Part shown: one piece after another, positions 51,625 to 59,896 of the stretch
Layout: each line of letters opens with the position of its first letter
How positions within the stretch are numbered: the stretch's first letter is position 1
Source of the DNA: ZC4RG30 sp964417875
GTDB lineage: Bacteria; Pseudomonadota; Gammaproteobacteria; Steroidobacterales; Steroidobacteraceae
NCBI GenBank assembly: GCA_964417875.1
Contig: CAYQJU010000007.1
Span: forward strand, 1-64,000
DNA: 64,000 bases
Direction: 5' to 3'
Notes under the pieces: generated by a model
The model's database searches: none
Seen by the model: the letters and a program-made list of their open reading frames with translations, nothing else
What the model was told of the DNA's origin: nothing
Made by a program: the position numbers and the translations under genes

Positions 51625-52230
51625 ATGAACAGACTCCTGGTGTGCATGGTGGCGATGGGCGTGAGCGGCGCGGTGATGGCACAGGCACCCTCACAGGACG
51701 CGGCCGGAGCCGGCGCCCTGGTGCCGGCGATGCCTGCGTCAGGGGCCGACGCGCCGTCTGCGGTCTCCGGCACCGTGCAGAAGGATCCGGAGACGGCCGT
51801 GCGTGACATCCAGCGGGCGCTGCGCGCCTCCGATGAAGTCCCGGCAGATGCGATCAGCGTGGTGGTGCATGCCCAGACCGTGGTGCTGTCTGGCGAGGTC
51901 GATTCGGAACTGGAGGCCGCGCGCGCACTGTCGCTGGCGCAGAGCCACTCCGGTGATGTGCGGGTCTCCAGCCATGTGGAAGTCCGCTCGCCACCGGCAG
52001 CGCAGGCGGCGGCGGTCACATCGCCGCTGGTGCGCGAGGTGGAACGGGCGCTGAAGGCAGACCGGCGCACCGCCGACCTCGGCATCTCGGTCAGCATCGA
52101 TGACCAGCAGGTCATCGGCCTGCATGGCCTCGTGCCCACGCGCGAAAGCCGTGCCGCAGCGGAGGAAGTCGCGGCCAGGGTGGATGGCGTGCAGAGCGTG
52201 AGCAGCCGGCTGGTCGTGCCGGGAGAGTAA
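51625..52230 (+). CDS. Periplasmic protein with two BON domains
   Basis: 201 residues. A signal peptide ends near AVMAQA (about residue 19). Two BON domains follow (about 55-120 and 130-200; AISVVVHAQTVVLSGEVDSE, then GISVSIDDQQVIGLHGLVPT). It is OsmY-like and probably an osmotic or envelope-stress protein of the periplasm. It is transcribed away from the lipoprotein-CsbD pair, and the DUF1328 gene follows 117 bases later. Confidence 0.85.
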   Translation: MNRLLVCMVAMGVSGAVMAQAPSQDAAGAGALVPAMPASGADAPSAVSGTVQKDPETAVRDIQRALRASDEVPADAISVVVHAQTVVLSGEVDSELEAARALSLAQSHSGDVRVSSHVEVRSPPAAQAAAVTSPLVREVERALKADRRTADLGISVSIDDQQVIGLHGLVPTRESRAAAEEVAARVDGVQSVSSRLVVPGE

Positions 52231-52239
52231 TTGCTGCAG

Positions 52240-52257
52240 GGTCAGGTCCCTCCTACA
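52240..52257 (+). promoter_or_regulatory. TCCTACA element before the DUF1328 gene
   Basis: GGTCAGG-TCCC-TCCTACA, with a conserved right arm and a weak left arm, ending 90 bases before the DUF1328 start. The distance matches the other sites. Confidence 0.35.
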
Positions 52258-52347
52258 CCCGGAAGGAGGGCGTCCCGACTGCTGCCGATGAGGCCGCCCA
52301 CGACGATATGGACAAGCCCGGCCGCCGGCCGGCATGGAGGGATTCAC

Positions 52348-52512
52348 ATGCTTCACTACGCCGTTGTCTTCTTCGTCATCGCGCTGATCGCAGCGCTGCT
52401 TGGCTTCTCGGGAATCGCCGCCGGCGCGGCCGGCATCGCGAAGATCCTGTTCGTGGTCTTCCTGGTGGTGGCAATTGCCACCTTCTTCCTCGGCCGCAAC
52501 CGGGGGGTCTGA
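52348..52512 (+). CDS. DUF1328 (YtjA-like) small membrane protein
   Basis: 54 residues with two hydrophobic helices (YAVVFFVIALIAALLGF and IAKILFVVFLVVAIATFFL) and the AAGIAKILF signature of DUF1328. Ribosome-binding site ATGGAGGGA precedes the ATG. Function unknown; homologues are general-stress linked. It is first in a row of four envelope-stress genes. Confidence 0.9.
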   Translation: MLHYAVVFFVIALIAALLGFSGIAAGAAGIAKILFVVFLVVAIATFFLGRNRGV

Positions 52513-52514
52513 AC

Positions 52515-52868
52515 ATGGGAAGGGCAGCCGACAACCTCGCCGACATCGCGCACGTCACCGGAGAGCGGTCGGGTGAAGCACTGCACCGGGGCGCCACAGA
52601 GCTGCAGAAGTTTTTCGATGATGTCGAGGAACTGCTGCGTCGCGTCTCGGACATCAGTGACAACGACATCGCGCGCATCCGCGACAAGCTGGAATCCTCC
52701 ATCCAGCGCGTGAGGTCCGCCACTCGTGACCGGCTGGAATATGCGGCGGATGGCACGCGTCGCGCGGCCCGCGCCACCGACGAGTACGTGCACGAGAACC
52801 CGTGGACCGCCGTGGGGGTTTCCGCTGCTGCGGGACTGGTGGCGGGCGCGATCCTGTGTCGGCGATAG
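52515..52868 (+). CDS. DUF883 (ElaB/YqjD-like) membrane-anchored protein
   Basis: 117 residues. A long amphipathic helical part (LQKFFDDVEELLRRVSDIS, LESSIQRVRSATRDRLEYA) is followed by the ATDEYVHENPW signature and a C-terminal membrane helix. ElaB/YqjD proteins anchor to the inner membrane and associate with ribosomes in stationary phase. It starts 2 bases after the DUF1328 gene. The gene order with the next one matches yqjD-yqjE. Confidence 0.9.
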   Translation: MGRAADNLADIAHVTGERSGEALHRGATELQKFFDDVEELLRRVSDISDNDIARIRDKLESSIQRVRSATRDRLEYAADGTRRAARATDEYVHENPWTAVGVSAAAGLVAGAILCRR

Positions 52869-53233
52869 CCCTTCGAGCGCTCGCCGTCCTGGGGCCGCTG
52901 GCCCACCTGCTGTCCTCCTATGCACAGCTCGGCGTGGCCGCTGCGGGTGAATACCGCACGGCCCTGGTGCGCCGGCTGTGCTGGGCAGCAATCGCGCTGG
53001 TGGCGGGGCTTGCCGGCCTCGCCGCCACGTGGATGATCGGTCTTGCGGTGTTCTGGGACACGCAGTGGCGGCTTACCTATGTGATCGTCAGCGCAGCGGT
53101 GCTGCTGCTGCTGGCCGGCATCAGCGCCGCGCTGGCGCTGTCATCGCTGCGTCCCGGGCGGGCAGCAGGACTGATGCGCGAGGAATTCAACAAGGACAGG
53201 GAGCTCTTCGCCCAATGGACCCGAACACTTTGA
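52856..53233 (+). CDS. YqjE-like phage holin-family membrane protein
   Basis: 125 residues from a GTG at 52856, overlapping the DUF883 gene by 13 bases. Two membrane helices (LCWAAIALVAGLAGLAATWM and YVIVSAAVLLLLAGISAAL) are followed by a basic/acidic tail (GLMREEFNKDRELFAQW). It fits the YqjE/holin superfamily III-type inner-membrane proteins usually found next to ElaB/YqjD. The role is unknown. Confidence 0.82.
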   Translation: MSAIALRALAVLGPLAHLLSSYAQLGVAAAGEYRTALVRRLCWAAIALVAGLAGLAATWMIGLAVFWDTQWRLTYVIVSAAVLLLLAGISAALALSSLRPGRAAGLMREEFNKDRELFAQWTRTL

Positions 53234-53484
53234 TCGCCGGAATGCACCGCAGCCGCGAGCAGCTGCGCGTGATCCTGCTTGCCGGCCAGCCAGGCTATGA
53301 AGAGGTCGATGTCTTCCCTCGCAGCCGCACGATGCGCTTCCTGCTCGATCCGGGCCGGCGTGGCATCGCGACGAGCATGATGGGCACGCTGCTGTCTTTC
53401 GCGATGGGCCGCATGCAGCGGCGGCGGAGCCGCAAGAAGGGCCTGGCCGGGAAGCTCTCGAATCTGCTGCGCCGACGGCGCTGA
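53215..53484 (+). CDS. Small basic protein in the yqjE position-equivalent operon
   Basis: 89 residues from the ATG at 53215, overlapping the YqjE-like gene by 19 bases. A central hydrophobic stretch (IATSMMGTLLSFAMG) is followed by a strongly basic tail (RRRSRKKGLAGKLSNLLRRRR). It occupies the position of yqjK in enterobacteria, but I cannot confirm homology by sequence. A hairpin follows its stop. Confidence 0.65.
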   Translation: MDPNTLIAGMHRSREQLRVILLAGQPGYEEVDVFPRSRTMRFLLDPGRRGIATSMMGTLLSFAMGRMQRRRSRKKGLAGKLSNLLRRRR

Positions 53485-53490
53485 GACCGC

Positions 53491-53517
53491 CCCGCCTGCG
53501 CCGACGGCGCAGGCGGG
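53491..53517 (+). terminator. Hairpin terminator after the DUF1328-YqjE operon
   Basis: CCCGCCTGCGCC - gac - GGCGCAGGCGGG, a perfect 12-bp stem with a 3-base loop, followed by TTC only. It lies between convergent genes. The stem is very strong but the T-tract is poor. Confidence 0.65.
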
Positions 53518-53535
53518 TTCGCTGACCGACTGGAC

Positions 53536-53727
53536 TTAATCCCGCAGTTCGTCCACCGCGTCATCCACCTTGTTGGCGGTCGATTCCTCGCCACGCTGCA
53601 GCGTGTCGATGCCCTCATCCACCTCTTCGGCGGCCTGCTCCACGGGGCCCTTGTCCTCGCAGGCGGCCATTCCCATCACCATCAGCCCTCCCAGGGCGGC
53701 TGCGGCCAGCTTCCGGTACGTCCTCAT
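53536..53727 (-). CDS. Entericidin-like small lipoprotein
   Basis: 63 residues from the ATG at 53727 (AAGGAG upstream). A lipoprotein signal with lipobox MAAC is followed by a short acidic helical tail (EQAAEEVDEGIDTLQRG). Size and layout resemble entericidin-type or Lpp-like small lipoproteins; the family is not certain. It is divergent from the LuxR-type regulator gene. Confidence 0.75.
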   Translation of the reverse strand: MRTYRKLAAAALGGLMVMGMAACEDKGPVEQAAEEVDEGIDTLQRGEESTANKVDDAVDELRD

Positions 53728-53867
53728 TTCATTCTCCTTGTGTGCGGATACAGCAGGATGGCACTTCATTTCGGCCAATCCCACGGCAGACAGTGTCTGC
53801 CACGCCCGATGTCCCGCCTGTGGGAGCGCGGCGAAACTGGGTGTAGGAAGCGGCTCCGGCGCGATGT

Positions 53868-53885
53868 TGTAGGATTGTTCCGACA
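53868..53885 (+). promoter_or_regulatory. Near-perfect 7-4-7 inverted repeat upstream of the LuxR-type regulator
   Basis: TGTAGGA-TTGT-TCCGACA, with one mismatch between the arms, ending 93 bases before the regulator ATG. A further TGTAGGA at 53842-53848 lies 26 bases upstream in direct orientation. The core TAGGATTGTTCCGA resembles the layout of RcsB-type boxes. This suggests autoregulation by the adjacent response regulator (inference). Confidence 0.45.
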
Positions 53886-53978
53886 CACCCTGAGGTTCGG
53901 GGCCGCCTTGCCCGGGCCGTTGGCTGGGCAAGAATTCAGGCAGGTCGCCCGGGGAGTCGGGCAAGGGGAGTACGACAC

Positions 53979-54611
53979 ATGACCAGGGTTTTGATCGCTG
54001 ACGACCATGCCCTCGTGAGGGCGGGATTGCGGCAGTTCCTGCAGCAGAACGGCCGGTTCGCCTCCATCGCCGAGGCGTCAAGCGGTTCACAGACACTCGA
54101 CATGCTGCGCGGTGCGCGTTTTGACCTTCTGATCCTGGATATCAACATGCCCGACCGCGGCGGCCTCGACATCCTCAAGCACGTGCGTGCCTCCTATCCG
54201 GAGACGCGGGTGCTGGTGCTGAGCGCCTACCCCGAGCGGCAGTATGCAGTGAACGTGCTGAAGGCCGGCGCCAGCGGCTACCTGTCGAAGGAAAGCGCGC
54301 CCGACGAGCTGATGAAGGCCGTGAACCAGGTGATGGCCGGCAAGCGCTATGTGAGCTCCAGCCTCGCCGAGCTGCTGGTCTCCGAACTCGACACCGACCA
54401 CGAGAAGCCGCTGCATGCGGGCCTGTCGGAGCGCGAGTTCCAGATCTTCTGCAAGCTGGCCTCGGGACAGTCCGTGTCGGAGATCGCCAGCGAACTGTCG
54501 CTGAGCGTGAAGACCGTGAGCACCTACCGCACGCGAGTGCTCGAGAAGATGTCGTTCAAGTCGAACGCCGACATCACATCCTATGCGTTGCGGAACGGAC
54601 TGATGAACTGA
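53979..54611 (+). CDS. NarL/LuxR-family response regulator
   Basis: 210 residues. A receiver domain (IADDHALVRAG, phospho-acceptor D54 in LILDINMPD, Lys in GYLSKES) is joined to a LuxR-type helix-turn-helix (LSEREFQIFCKLASGQSVSE, then SLSVKTVSTYRTRVLEKM). It binds DNA as a dimer after phosphorylation. Its stop overlaps the ATG of a receiver-only gene by one base. The CHASE3-HisKA_3 kinase encoded convergently downstream is the likely partner. Confidence 0.93.
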   Translation: MTRVLIADDHALVRAGLRQFLQQNGRFASIAEASSGSQTLDMLRGARFDLLILDINMPDRGGLDILKHVRASYPETRVLVLSAYPERQYAVNVLKAGASGYLSKESAPDELMKAVNQVMAGKRYVSSSLAELLVSELDTDHEKPLHAGLSEREFQIFCKLASGQSVSEIASELSLSVKTVSTYRTRVLEKMSFKSNADITSYALRNGLMN

Positions 54612-55024
54612 TGACAGCGGTGGCGGAAAACGAGCTCCGCGTACTGCTGGTGGAAGATTCACCGCGCATTGCCGAGCGCGTGCGCGAACTGCTGGTCCAG
54701 GAAGAAGGCGTCCGCGTGCTCGACACGGTCGCGGATGAGAGCGCGGCGCTGCGCGCCCTTACCGAGCAGGCGGTCGATGTGCTGATCCTCGATCTGCAGC
54801 TGAAGGTGGGTACCGGCTTCGGTGTGCTCGAGGCACTGGGCAGTCACCGGCCGACCACCATCGTGATGACCAATTACGCGCTGCCGCAATACCGCGAGCG
54901 GGCCCGCCAGCTGGGCGTCGAGCACTTCCTGAACAAGGCCATGGATTTCGAGCGCCTCGGCGAGATCATGGCTGCGGTACGCTCGAACCGCGACCCGGCC
55001 AACGAGACAGAGCGCGTTTCCTAG
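54611..55024 (+). CDS. Receiver-only response regulator
   Basis: 137 residues. A receiver domain has acidic residues in LLVEDSPRI, phospho-acceptor D61 (LILDLQLKVG) and Lys in FLNKAMD, but no output domain. It is translationally coupled to the LuxR-type regulator (TGATG) and its last 4 bases overlap the end of the convergent kinase gene. It may act as a phosphate sink or competitor in the same pathway. Confidence 0.87.
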   Translation: MTAVAENELRVLLVEDSPRIAERVRELLVQEEGVRVLDTVADESAALRALTEQAVDVLILDLQLKVGTGFGVLEALGSHRPTTIVMTNYALPQYRERARQLGVEHFLNKAMDFERLGEIMAAVRSNRDPANETERVS

Positions 55025-56406
55025 ACGACCCGCGTCTCCGGGGACTCTCCTGCTTCCGTCCGCGGTACCGTCAGCTCGACGATGGTGCCGGAAGGCTCGC
55101 GTCGTGCGATGTGCAGTCTGCCGCCCACCGACTCCATGCGGAAGCGCATCTGCCTGACTCCATGCGAGCCGCTGCGCTGCTCCGCGTCCGGCGGGATGCC
55201 ACTGCCGTTGTCGGTCACCCGCACGGTGAGGTGCGTGTCATCGACCTCGGCCTCGATCGTCATCTGCGTGGCGCCGGAATGCTTCACCGTGTTCGACACC
55301 GCCTCCTGCACGGTGCGGAACACCGCGATGGCGATCTCCGCAGGAAATTCGATGTCCTCGTCGATGCCGTGCATCTTCAGTTCCAGCTGCGCCTGCTCCG
55401 CCCGCTGCGTGGCGAGCCAGCGCAGCGCGGTGAACAGGCCCATGTTGTCCAGCAGCGTGGGGCGCAGTTCCTCGATCACGCGGCGCTTCAGTTCGAGACC
55501 CGAGGCCAGCGCCTGCTCGACACGGTCCCAGTGGGGCTTGACCTGCGGGTCATCCGCGGCGGCACCCAGGCGCTTGCGGATCTGCGAGAGATCCATGCGC
55601 ATCACCACCAGCAGGCCGCCGAGCTCGTCGTGCAGCTCGCGTGCCAGTGCATGCTTCTCGGCCTCGGCCACGCGGCTCATGTGGCGGCTGAGGTCGCGCA
55701 GTTCATGGGTGCGCGAGTCGATCTGCGTGGCCAGCATCGTGGCGAAATTCTCGCGCCGCCGGATGTCACGCGTGGCAAGCAGGCCCAGCGTCACCAGCAC
55801 GGCGATGGTGAAGATCATGCTGACGAAGCCGACGTAGGTGCTCCAGCGCATCGCCGCGTCCCAGGTGGCGATGCCCTCGTGCACGCGCGCGGTCTCCTGC
55901 GCGCGCAGCGCTTCCACATTGTCGCGGATGGAATCCATCAGTCGCAGGCCGACGTCGGACTTCACCAGTTCCAGTGCCTGTTCCGTGGCGCCGTTGCGAT
56001 GCAGGGCGATCGACTGCATGACGTCGCGACTCTTGGCTGCAACGTCGGCCTTGATCGTTTCCAGTACCGGCAGCCCTGATGGATCGAGGTCGCGGTAGAT
56101 GACCACCAGTTCATCCAGGCGCGTTTGCGCATCGGCAATGGCCGCATCCATCGGCGCCAGATACTGCTCCTCGCCGGTGAGCAGGAAGCCGCGCCGCGAG
56201 CTCTCGGCCTCCAGCGCCCGGTATTCGGCTTCATCGAGCAGGCGGATCACATCCTGGCGTGTGCGAAGCTCGTCATCGATCTGGCTGGTCTTCGCGCGCC
56301 GGGCTTCACTGATGCCGAAGCCGAGCGCTACCAGCAGGATCGACAGCAGCAGCGGCAGCAGCACGTAGCGGCGGTTGAAGCCTTCCTGGATCAGTCTCTT
56401 GTGCAT
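55021..56406 (-). CDS. CHASE3 sensor histidine kinase of the HisKA_3 type
   Basis: 461 residues. Two membrane helices (about 14-33 and 190-212) enclose a periplasmic CHASE3 domain (ALEAESSRRGFLLTGEEQY). HisKA_3 with H259 (ARELHDELGGLL) and an ATPase domain (RTVQEAVSNTVKHSG, DNGSGI) follow. HisKA_3 kinases pair with LuxR-type regulators, so the neighbour at 53979-54611 is the expected partner. A TGTAG-N8-CTACA dyad lies 53 bases upstream of its start. Confidence 0.93.
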   Translation of the reverse strand: MHKRLIQEGFNRRYVLLPLLLSILLVALGFGISEARRAKTSQIDDELRTRQDVIRLLDEAEYRALEAESSRRGFLLTGEEQYLAPMDAAIADAQTRLDELVVIYRDLDPSGLPVLETIKADVAAKSRDVMQSIALHRNGATEQALELVKSDVGLRLMDSIRDNVEALRAQETARVHEGIATWDAAMRWSTYVGFVSMIFTIAVLVTLGLLATRDIRRRENFATMLATQIDSRTHELRDLSRHMSRVAEAEKHALARELHDELGGLLVVMRMDLSQIRKRLGAAADDPQVKPHWDRVEQALASGLELKRRVIEELRPTLLDNMGLFTALRWLATQRAEQAQLELKMHGIDEDIEFPAEIAIAVFRTVQEAVSNTVKHSGATQMTIEAEVDDTHLTVRVTDNGSGIPPDAEQRSGSHGVRQMRFRMESVGGRLHIARREPSGTIVELTVPRTEAGESPETRVV

Positions 56407-56458
56407 CGATCCCGGATGTTAGCAGCAACGACTCGGTGCCGAGGCGATGCGCTGCGAC

Positions 56459-56476
56459 TGTAGTCCCGTTCCTACA
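56459..56476. promoter_or_regulatory. Inverted-repeat element TGTAG-N8-CTACA
   Basis: TGTAGTC-CCGT-TCCTACA, embedded in a slightly longer CTGTAG...CTACAG repeat. It lies between the kinase gene (start 56406, minus) and the small secreted protein gene (start 56557, plus). Confidence 0.5.
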
Positions 56477-56556
56477 GCGGGATCGGGACGTGATGCCGGT
56501 GCGGTGTCCACCACGCCGATGGATGCGTCATCGCCGCGTGCACATCATTCCGCATC

Positions 56557-56775
56557 ATGAAGCTCGCACCTGCATGTCTGCTTGGCATCCCGCTGCTGAT
56601 CGGCAGTGTGGTGCTGGCGCGCGCAGCTTTCGTTCCCGATGCAATCGACCCTGCCCGGATCAAGGTGGTCGATGTCATGCAGTGCCAACCGGCACCTGCG
56701 GGCGTGGACACGATGCAGGGCGCCGGCCTGCCCGGTGATGCCGGTCAGTGCGCGGTACAGCAGCGCGATCCCTGA
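56557..56775 (+). CDS. Small secreted hypothetical protein
   Basis: 72 residues. A signal peptide (MKLAPACLLGIPLLIGSVVLARA) is followed by about 48 residues with two Cys (VMQCQPA and GQCAVQQ) and no recognised domain. There is no strong ribosome-binding site. Support comes from the clear signal peptide and from the dyad 80 bases upstream, similar to the spacing at the stress genes. It may be a short periplasmic protein; it could also be spurious. Confidence 0.45.
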   Translation: MKLAPACLLGIPLLIGSVVLARAAFVPDAIDPARIKVVDVMQCQPAPAGVDTMQGAGLPGDAGQCAVQQRDP

Positions 56776-56838
56776 GGCCGGCGCGGACCCGCCGGCGACC
56801 CATGTAGACTTGCCGCTCCGGAAAACTGGGAGTCGGCA

Positions 56839-57888
56839 TTGAAGCAGCAGGATGTCTCGCGTCCGAGGGACGCTTCCGCAGGCGTGCGCCTGATCGCAAC
56901 CGAAGAGGCTTGTTCCGTTCCCGAGGTCGCCGCGGCGCTGCGCGAGGTGGCGCGCGCCGGTGGCAGCAGCCTCGACCTGAAGCTGGTGCAGGGCATCTAT
57001 GACGCGCCGGGCGGCACGCCGCCCGAACTGCTGCAGCGCCTGCTGGACCTCGAGACACTGCGCCTGCGCGACATGGACGCGCACGGCGTCGACATGCAGC
57101 TGCTGGGCCTGACTGCGCCCGGTGTGCAGATGTTCGAGCCCGGCCTTGCCGCAGCGCTTGCGCGGCTGGCCAACGACCGCCTCGCGCAAGTCGTCTCCCG
57201 CCACCCGAATCGCTTTGCGGCGCTGGCCACGTTTGCGCCGCAGGATCCTGCCGCTGCGGTGAAGGAGATGGAGCGCGCGATCCGCGAACTGAAGCTGAAT
57301 GGCTTCATCGTCAACTCGCACACCAACAACGAGTACCTCGACCAGCAGAAGTACTGGCCCATCCTCGAGGCGGCCGAGGCGCTGGATGTGCCGCTGTACA
57401 TCCATCCGCGCGCGCCCTCCGATGGCATGGCAGCGCCGTTCCGTGACTACCGCCTTGACGCTGCGGTGTGGGGTTATGGCGTGGAAGTCGGCACGCATGC
57501 GGTGCGGCTGATGATGTCCGGTGCGCTGGACCGCTTTCCGCGCCTGCGCGTGGTGATCGGCCACATGGGCGAGGCCGTGCCGTTCTGGCTGTGGCGCCTG
57601 GATTACATGGGCAATCCGGCGCGCGGCCGCAGCCCGCAGAAGCTCAAGCCAAGCGAATACTTCCGTCGCAACTTCGCGATCACCACCAGCGGTGTCGAAG
57701 ATCCGCTGGCGCTGCGCTACTGCATCGACCGGCTCGGCGTCGACAGCGTGATGTGGGCCATCGACTATCCCTACCAGCCCACCGCGCCGGCCGTGGCCTT
57801 CATCGAGGCGGCGCCGCTGAGCGATGAGGAGCGCCGCAAGGTCTGCCACGCGAACGCCGAGCGCATCTTCGGCATCCCGCCGGCCTGA
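56839..57888 (+). CDS. LigW/ACMSD-family amidohydrolase-type decarboxylase
   Basis: 349 residues with a TTG start at 56839. It matches the 5-carboxyvanillate / gamma-resorcylate decarboxylase group of the amidohydrolase superfamily. Visible are the N-terminal metal-ligand region IATEEA, YIHPR, GHMGEAVPFWLWRLDYM and the terminal AIDYPYQ aspartate. These enzymes are Mn- or Zn-dependent non-oxidative aryl decarboxylases in aromatic acid breakdown. No other aromatic catabolism gene is nearby, so the substrate is uncertain. A better start further inside was not found. The ABC exporter genes converge on it. Confidence 0.87.
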   Translation: MKQQDVSRPRDASAGVRLIATEEACSVPEVAAALREVARAGGSSLDLKLVQGIYDAPGGTPPELLQRLLDLETLRLRDMDAHGVDMQLLGLTAPGVQMFEPGLAAALARLANDRLAQVVSRHPNRFAALATFAPQDPAAAVKEMERAIRELKLNGFIVNSHTNNEYLDQQKYWPILEAAEALDVPLYIHPRAPSDGMAAPFRDYRLDAAVWGYGVEVGTHAVRLMMSGALDRFPRLRVVIGHMGEAVPFWLWRLDYMGNPARGRSPQKLKPSEYFRRNFAITTSGVEDPLALRYCIDRLGVDSVMWAIDYPYQPTAPAVAFIEAAPLSDEERRKVCHANAERIFGIPPA

Positions 57889-57945
57889 GCAGCGCCGCTG
57901 CTGAAGGATGTGCTGCCGCGCGAAGGGATGCCTCCGGCGCAGGGT

Positions 57946-58681
<736 letters not shown>

Positions 58682-58689
<8 letters not shown>

Positions 58690-59884
58690 GACGGATGGCC
58701 ACCACCGGATCGAGCCTTGCCGCACGGCGCGCCGGCACGGCGGCGGCAATGGTGCCGGTGACCGTGGCCAGCGCCGTGGCCAGCAGCACCAGCCGCGGCG
58801 ACAGCGGCACCTCGAACAGCCCCGGGCCCAGCGTGTTGAACACCCACACCAGGCCGTAGCCGGCCATCGCACCGACTGAGGATCCGGCCAGGCCCAGCAG
58901 TGCACCCTGCACCAGGAACACCTTCAGCATCTGCCGCTGCCGGATGCCCATTGCGCGCAGGATGCCGATCTGCCGCGTGCGCTGCACGACGCTGATCGAC
59001 AGCACGCTGGCGATTCCGAAGGCCACCGACACCGCCACGAAGAACGAGATCATGCCGGTCGAGAGACTCTGCGAACGCAGCGCGTTCATCAGCTGCGCAT
59101 TGCTCTGCATCCAGCTCTCGGCCGAAAGGCCGGTGAGCGCACCGATGCGGGCGGCGATGCGGTCGGCGGCGAAGATCTCGTGCACCGTCACATCGATGAC
59201 GGTCACGCCGCCGGGCAGGTCGAGCAGCGATTGCGCCTGCTTCAGGTCCAGGTACACATAGCGCTCGTCGAGTTCGCGCACGCCGAGCTGGAAGATGCCG
59301 GCAATGTTCAGCTGCGCCTCGCGTCCGTCGCCGGCCTCGAGGCGGAACTTGTCGCCCACCGAGGCGCCCAGCGCATCGGCCAGCAGCTGGCCGATGAGCG
59401 CATCGCCGGCGCCGACGCGCAGGCTGCCGGCGATGATGTCCTGCTGCAGCGGGATGATGCGCAGGTAACGCGGCGGATCGATGCCCACGACGGCGACGGA
59501 TTCGCGCGCATTGCCGCGCAGGGCGAAGGCCGGGCCGGATACCAGCGGCGAGACGGCCGCCAGGTCCGGGTGCGCGTCGAGCGCATCCTGCACCTGCTGC
59601 CAGTTGTTGATCGAGCGCAGTCGCTGTGCCCGCCGGGTCTCCAGCACCAGCCGCGTGGTGCCGGCCGGCAGCGGTGCCAGCAGGTTGACCTCGTCAGGCG
59701 GCTGCACGCGGATGTGCGACTGCGTGCCCAGCGTGCGCTCGACGATGTTGTCCTGCAGGCCCTGGATCAGCGCCGTGATGAACACGATCACCGCCACGCC
59801 GACGGCGATGCCGGTGGCGATCAGCAGCGTCTGCGTGCGGCCCTCGCGCAGGAAGCGGATCGCAATGGTCGATTCGATCCACAT
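58682..59884 (-). CDS. FtsX/MacB-family ABC transporter permease
   Basis: 400 residues. An N-terminal membrane helix, a large periplasmic MacB_PCD domain (about 45-270) and an FtsX domain with three membrane helices (FFVAVSVAFGIASVLSISVV, LLGLAGSSVGAMAGYGLVW and a C-terminal helix) are present, the layout of type VII mechanotransmission ABC systems. It works with the adjacent ATPase and periplasmic adaptor; cargo unknown. Confidence 0.92.
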
Positions 59885-59896
59885 GCGCCGGTAGTG

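Noticed and set aside
57888..57902. Palindrome AGCAGCGCCGCTGCT just after the LigW-like gene.
   Set aside because: Only five base pairs can form around a workable loop and no T-run follows, so it is not a convincing terminator.
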